64,000 bases of DNA from Piper betle (lineage: Eukaryota > Streptophyta > Magnoliopsida > Piperales > Piperaceae), in the NCBI GenBank assembly GCA_033002965.1, contig JAURVB010012908.1, positions 1 to 64,000 of the forward strand. Reading direction: 5' to 3'. The notes under the pieces are model-generated. The model worked only from the letters and a program-made list of their open reading frames with translations, was not told where the DNA came from and searched no databases. The translations under genes and the position numbers were made by a program. Shown here in pieces: positions 60,400 through 64,000 of the stretch. How positions within the stretch are numbered: position 1 is the stretch's first letter; each line of letters opens with the position of its first letter.

Positions 60400-61010
60400 A
60401 CAATTTGACAAAAGAACTAAACAGTAGTTCATGCCATCCCCATCCAGGTAACTAAGATGACCACCTTCCTCCAGTATCTAATCTACAGCTATAATCCCTC
60501 TTGGCAGAATGCCCACTGCACCATCTACACGAACTATGATCATATTAAATAAAATGAATTTACAAAGAGAAGAAGCAATCAAAATTTCACACGGTCCACA
60601 TAGACGACACCAAGTAATCATCTTTCTCCAAAACCAACTTTATTCATTAATATACTTCCTTTGGGCAGAATGTCATTACATCGATTTAATTAGTATACAA
60701 GCAGTTGCAATAAACAGTTGAAAATAAGTTAGTCATCAAAACTGGTCCCCACAGATAACAAATTAATCATCTTTCTATAACACCAAATTTATGAAATGCT
60801 ATACTTCCTCCAAGCAGATTTACCTCTCCTGAACCGTCATCTACACGAACATCGATTTGACATAAGAGGGGGAAAAAAAGAGAGCATATATACAGCTCTG
60901 AGCAGTTGGAAAAGAATCAAGTAAGCAACCAAAATTTCATCAGATCAAAACAAAGTAACCATCTTTTTTTGTTTCTTCTGCAAAATCTGATTTATTGAAC
61001 CTGTGATTCC
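60400..61010. repeat. Diverged tandem duplication (units ~150-190 bp)
   Basis: A block with CATCTTTCT, a CCAAA/TTTATT segment and TATACTTCCT, then CAGA and AC(A)TC, recurs near 60613, 60762 and 60953, with a weaker copy near 60460. The units also share CATCTACACGAAC (60521 and 60838). They lie downstream of the 66-residue minus-strand gene and may be part of its 3' UTR. Confidence 0.5.
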
Positions 61011-61176
61011 TCTTTTAACCATGTACATACGGACGAACAAAGAAACAACAACAACAACATCAACTGCCATCAATCGGGGGGGGCGTGGGTGCCACTAAGA
61101 CTACCGCATCACAAATGCCACCACCCCATCACATCGCCGTGAACATGAAGATGATCCGTAAACAGGGAGAGTCTGT

Positions 61177-61376
61177 CTACCTTGAGGAGCGGAGGAGGGA
61201 TCGGAGGAGTCGGGAGAAGGCGAAGCGGATGCGGGGATAGGCGCGGAGGGCGTGGACGGCGGTCTGCCGGAGGGCGACCTCCACCGTCTCCACGAATAGG
61301 TTAAGGCTCCGGATTGGGGGAGGTAGAGCGTGAGCGGCGCCGCCGAGAAGGCCACCGCGAACAACAACTGCATCAT
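61177..61376 (-). CDS. Small conserved plant hydrophobic protein (66 residues), one-base frame break
   Basis: The minus-strand frame begins MMQLLFAVAFSAAPLTLYLP. One base later in phase it continues as IRSLNLFVETVEVALRQTAV and HALRAYPRIRFAFSRLLRSL, ending LRSSR and TAG. The join needs one extra base at the C-run (plus-strand G-run 61316-61320). I recall uncharacterised plant proteins of this size with the same opening (MQLLF..AFSA.PLTLY.PPIRSLNLFVET). The N-terminal ~20 residues form a signal-anchor-like hydrophobic segment and the C-terminus is basic, so a small membrane-associated protein is likely. No function is known to me. It is a single exon, easily missed because of the break. Confidence 0.65.
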
Positions 61377-62537
61377 CTCTTCTTCCTCCTCTTCTTCGTC
61401 TTCTTCTTTCGATTCCTTCGCTCTGCAACAACGAATTTCGTGAAGAATTTAAGAGTTTGGATATTTTCCGGGAAGATGTGTATTTTTTTTCTGTTGGCCG
61501 AGCCTTGAGATGCCCATTTAAGGCCCCGCACGCCGCGCCGGCCCCCTCTTAAGATAAATTTTAAGAGGCACAAACACAATTTGAGTAATAGCTAGACCGA
61601 TATCAGAGTCCGATTATTACTGTAATGATAATGTATTTAGAGTTCAGATCGAAGTTGTTGGTAATAGAGTTAATTAAAGATTGAGGCGAGCTTAATTAAT
61701 CCAACCTAATTTTTTTTGTGTTTGGGTTAACAGATTAAAATTTGAGTCGAGTTTCCTCCTGTTTAATTTGTATAAATAATTACTTCCTCTTTTAATATTA
61801 TTTTATCCATTATATTTTTTTGTCAATTTTTTATCTTAAATATTTTAATACTTCAATTTGTCATATATACTTGAATTAAATAAAACGATATATGCGGTAA
61901 AACCATTTTTTTTATCCTGCATTATCACAAATTTATACTTTTATTATTATTATAAACATATTTTACAAAAAAATATTGTGTGTACAATTTCACAAAATAG
62001 TGAATTTTGAGTGCGAGTGCAATATGCACAAGTTCAACATTGCTTTTTACTTTCTTTCATTCAAATTTAATTCTATCAATATTTTATAATTTTATTTTAG
62101 TAACTAAAAGCATGGGTGGGCAACCTATGACGGGAATTCGTCATGTAAAATAAAACGGACATTAGAAGCTGCCTACACCAACCAGTCATCGTGGCGATTA
62201 TTGTGTGGGAGTACCCAAATTTTATTCTCGTGCAGGAGACGAGAAGGGTTTGACGGACAAGTGAGGATGAGGCTCTCCTCGTGTTTCATCATTTATGATG
62301 GCCATCTCACCAACGGCTTTGTCATACTCTTGGGCGTTGGCCCTTTAAATATCTACCTCACAATTCATGTTTGAGGCGTCTACCATACACACTTTATTAT
62401 TGCTGTTGGCATGTTGCTGCGGGGAATTCATCTTCGTTATGTGATGTGGTCATGGTTATTGAATAAGAGGCAACGAGCAAATGCAAAAAGGCCACACATT
62501 AACATGGAAGTAAGGTTGTTGCGAAAATGCTCGATTG
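61377..62537. other. Intergenic
   Basis: Promoter side of the 66-residue gene, then AT-rich DNA and a stretch of normal composition (62100-62450) with no recognisable product. Confidence 0.4.
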
Positions 62538-64000
62538 CTAGTCTCTGAAGGACGGGCTAACGCACAGAAGCAACTTGACAAATCATTGTCTTAATTCTGG
62601 AGTTGTGCTACTAGAAACTCCAGCTAGAGTAGACTTTACTTCCAACAGATCACCAGAAATGCTTTCAACAACCTCATCTGCACTGCCCCATACGTGAGGC
62701 CACCAGCTTCGCACCAGCAATCTTCTGGCATAATGAACACACAAAATATCAGCCTTTTGTACACCAAACTATTCAGTCCCAGTATAAAAAAACAAATCTT
62801 GAACACTTGTATCCGACATTATACACACCTATTTACACAACAAATAAAGAAACAGGCATCGTCAAGTTAGGTGTGGCTAGAATAAAATGAATCAAAACTC
62901 AAAAAATGTGTGACATAAAAGGAGATAAAAATCATTAAAAGAAAAAATTTATCACAGACAAGAGAGATGGCATCCAAAGCTAGCATTTATGAAAGCTGCC
63001 ATACGTAAATACTCAGATATAGATATAGAAAAGAAGTTAACCCACTGACAGATAGCTATTAGTCCACTTTCACATAAAGAGAGAGGTTAACGTCTGTTAT
63101 ACCTTCATCAATCCATTTTTAAGAGCCTTTACAGATAGCTTCGGTAACTGGGACGAATATGAAAGAATTGCATATTTTAAGTGGTAGACAGATGAAAATA
63201 AAACCTGCAAGCAGGCTGCTCTGATCTCTAAATTGCTATCTATCTGCCGATGTAAAAACAACAGACAAGAAAATCAGTGACGTTCAATCACACTAAACAA
63301 ACCAAGGGAATAAAATTCCTTCTACATACCTCAACATAACGAGTAAGTAGTGGAATTGTTGCATGAGCAAATAACTGCTTGCCAGAATATGTTATCTTTA
63401 GAAAAGCACTAATTAGGATGTTTGCCATGCAGAGGCGGTAAGTAATGGGCTTTGATGACTCAATATGCATGGCAGCTCCAACTGAGGATGTGTCATCAAG
63501 GTGCCCATTTATGTGGTTTGCACTTGGCCCTTCCATCCACTTGTGAATTGCTTAACCACATAACTTACCATTGATCTGTTTAACGCTGCATCCCCTTTCA
63601 TAAAATAGACCCACAGACACGATGGGTTATAAACTGTTAAGGTAAAAGTTTTCCATGCCATAAAGTACATACATACACAGGCAGATGATACCACATATAC
63701 ATACTCCTGAGTCCCTAACAAGAGATAACACCAAACATGCAAGATTAGGTATATATAGTATTTAGTTGCACTCATCTATATCATCATAATTCTGTCAACA
63801 GCAAAGATTTAGCTCACAACTAAACAGCGGTCATTGAAGGCATAGCTACAGAAATAAGAAAAGAGGTCTTACTATTAGATGAGTCTTTTTGTTGCTGCAT
63901 ATGCTGTAGCTCCGTGCATATCATTAATGCTAAACAGTCAATGCAACCATGCTGAACTACATAAACTACACATTAAAGAAGAAGATGGTAAATATTTTCC
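62538..64000 (-). CDS. ARM/HEAT-repeat-like protein, C-terminal part (5' end beyond window)
   Basis: Visible minus-strand exons: 63594-63330, 63243-63103 and 62724-62538. Peptides are DAALNRSMVSYVVKQF, then MEGPSANHINGHLDDTSSVG, SSKPITYRLCMANILISAFL and ITYSGKQLFAHATIPLLTRY. Exon two is IDSNLEIRAACLQVLFSSVY-HLKYAILSYSSQLPKLSVKA; exon three is KIAGAKLVAS and then GSADEVVESISGDLLEVKST. Helical repeats with EIRAACLQVLFSSVYHLK are ARM/HEAT-like, and I recall similar uncharacterised plant proteins. Breaks: a one-base change near 63540 (TTCACAAGTGG, one A short), a frame disruption in the third exon near 62690, and TGA at 62583-62585 before the later stop at 62538. Function is unknown; the gene continues past the window. 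Confidence 0.5.

Overview
This is nuclear DNA of a flowering plant, very probably a eudicot. The genes have GT-AG introns, the intergenic DNA is AT-rich with many (TA)n tracts, and every recognisable protein belongs to a plant or general eukaryotic family (xanthine dehydrogenase, ATG4, WIP zinc finger, DREB2-type AP2 factor, SMUBP-2-like helicase, GINS subunit PSF2). I cannot name the species. All gene models come from reading translations, splice sites and intron phases by eye; no search was run.

Layout. 1-2000: the last exon of an aldo/keto-reductase-like gene, then a cluster of minus-strand gene fragments (copper chaperone CCH, a possible Pumilio protein, ankyrin). 2781-3485: a GC-rich fold-back element. 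3742-6015: an organellar-type ribosomal protein L22 gene (+). 8065-15704: a 14-exon xanthine dehydrogenase gene (+). 15873-16560: a Helitron-like end followed by degenerate tandem repeats. 17629-19842: GINS subunit PSF2 (+). 20240-22206: a conserved plant protein with a possible single-strand-annealing-type domain (-). 26181-28209: a WIP-type C2H2 transcription factor (-). 28210-45650: mostly transposon-derived DNA, including half of a hairpin-ended element (32738), a decayed Copia retrotransposon (33395-37004), a 3.1-kb solo LTR with a perfect 5-bp target duplication (37010-40140), a second complete hairpin-ended GC-rich element (41524-42498) and a second Helitron-like end (42532). 47981-50773: autophagy protease ATG4 (+). 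52224-53105: a DREB2F-like transcription factor (+). 53682-58272: a SMUBP-2/IGHMBP2-like helicase (-). 61177-61376: a small conserved hydrophobic protein (-). 62538-64000: the 3' part of an ARM/HEAT-like gene (-), which runs off the window.

The genes are unrelated housekeeping and regulatory loci; nothing suggests a cluster or shared pathway. Two patterns stand out. First, six of ten substantial gene models are interrupted by single missing bases, mostly in homopolymer runs. In XDH, restoring three such bases makes all 14 exon phases agree and gives about 1,359 residues, the family length. This looks like residual sequencing error, although the helicase also carries two nonsense codons of a different kind. 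Second, the GC-rich elements at 2781, 32738 and 41524 lie against (TA)n tracts. In the two complete ones the ends carry hairpins whose loops are shared but whose stems differ while staying self-complementary. This is the best candidate here for an undescribed system.
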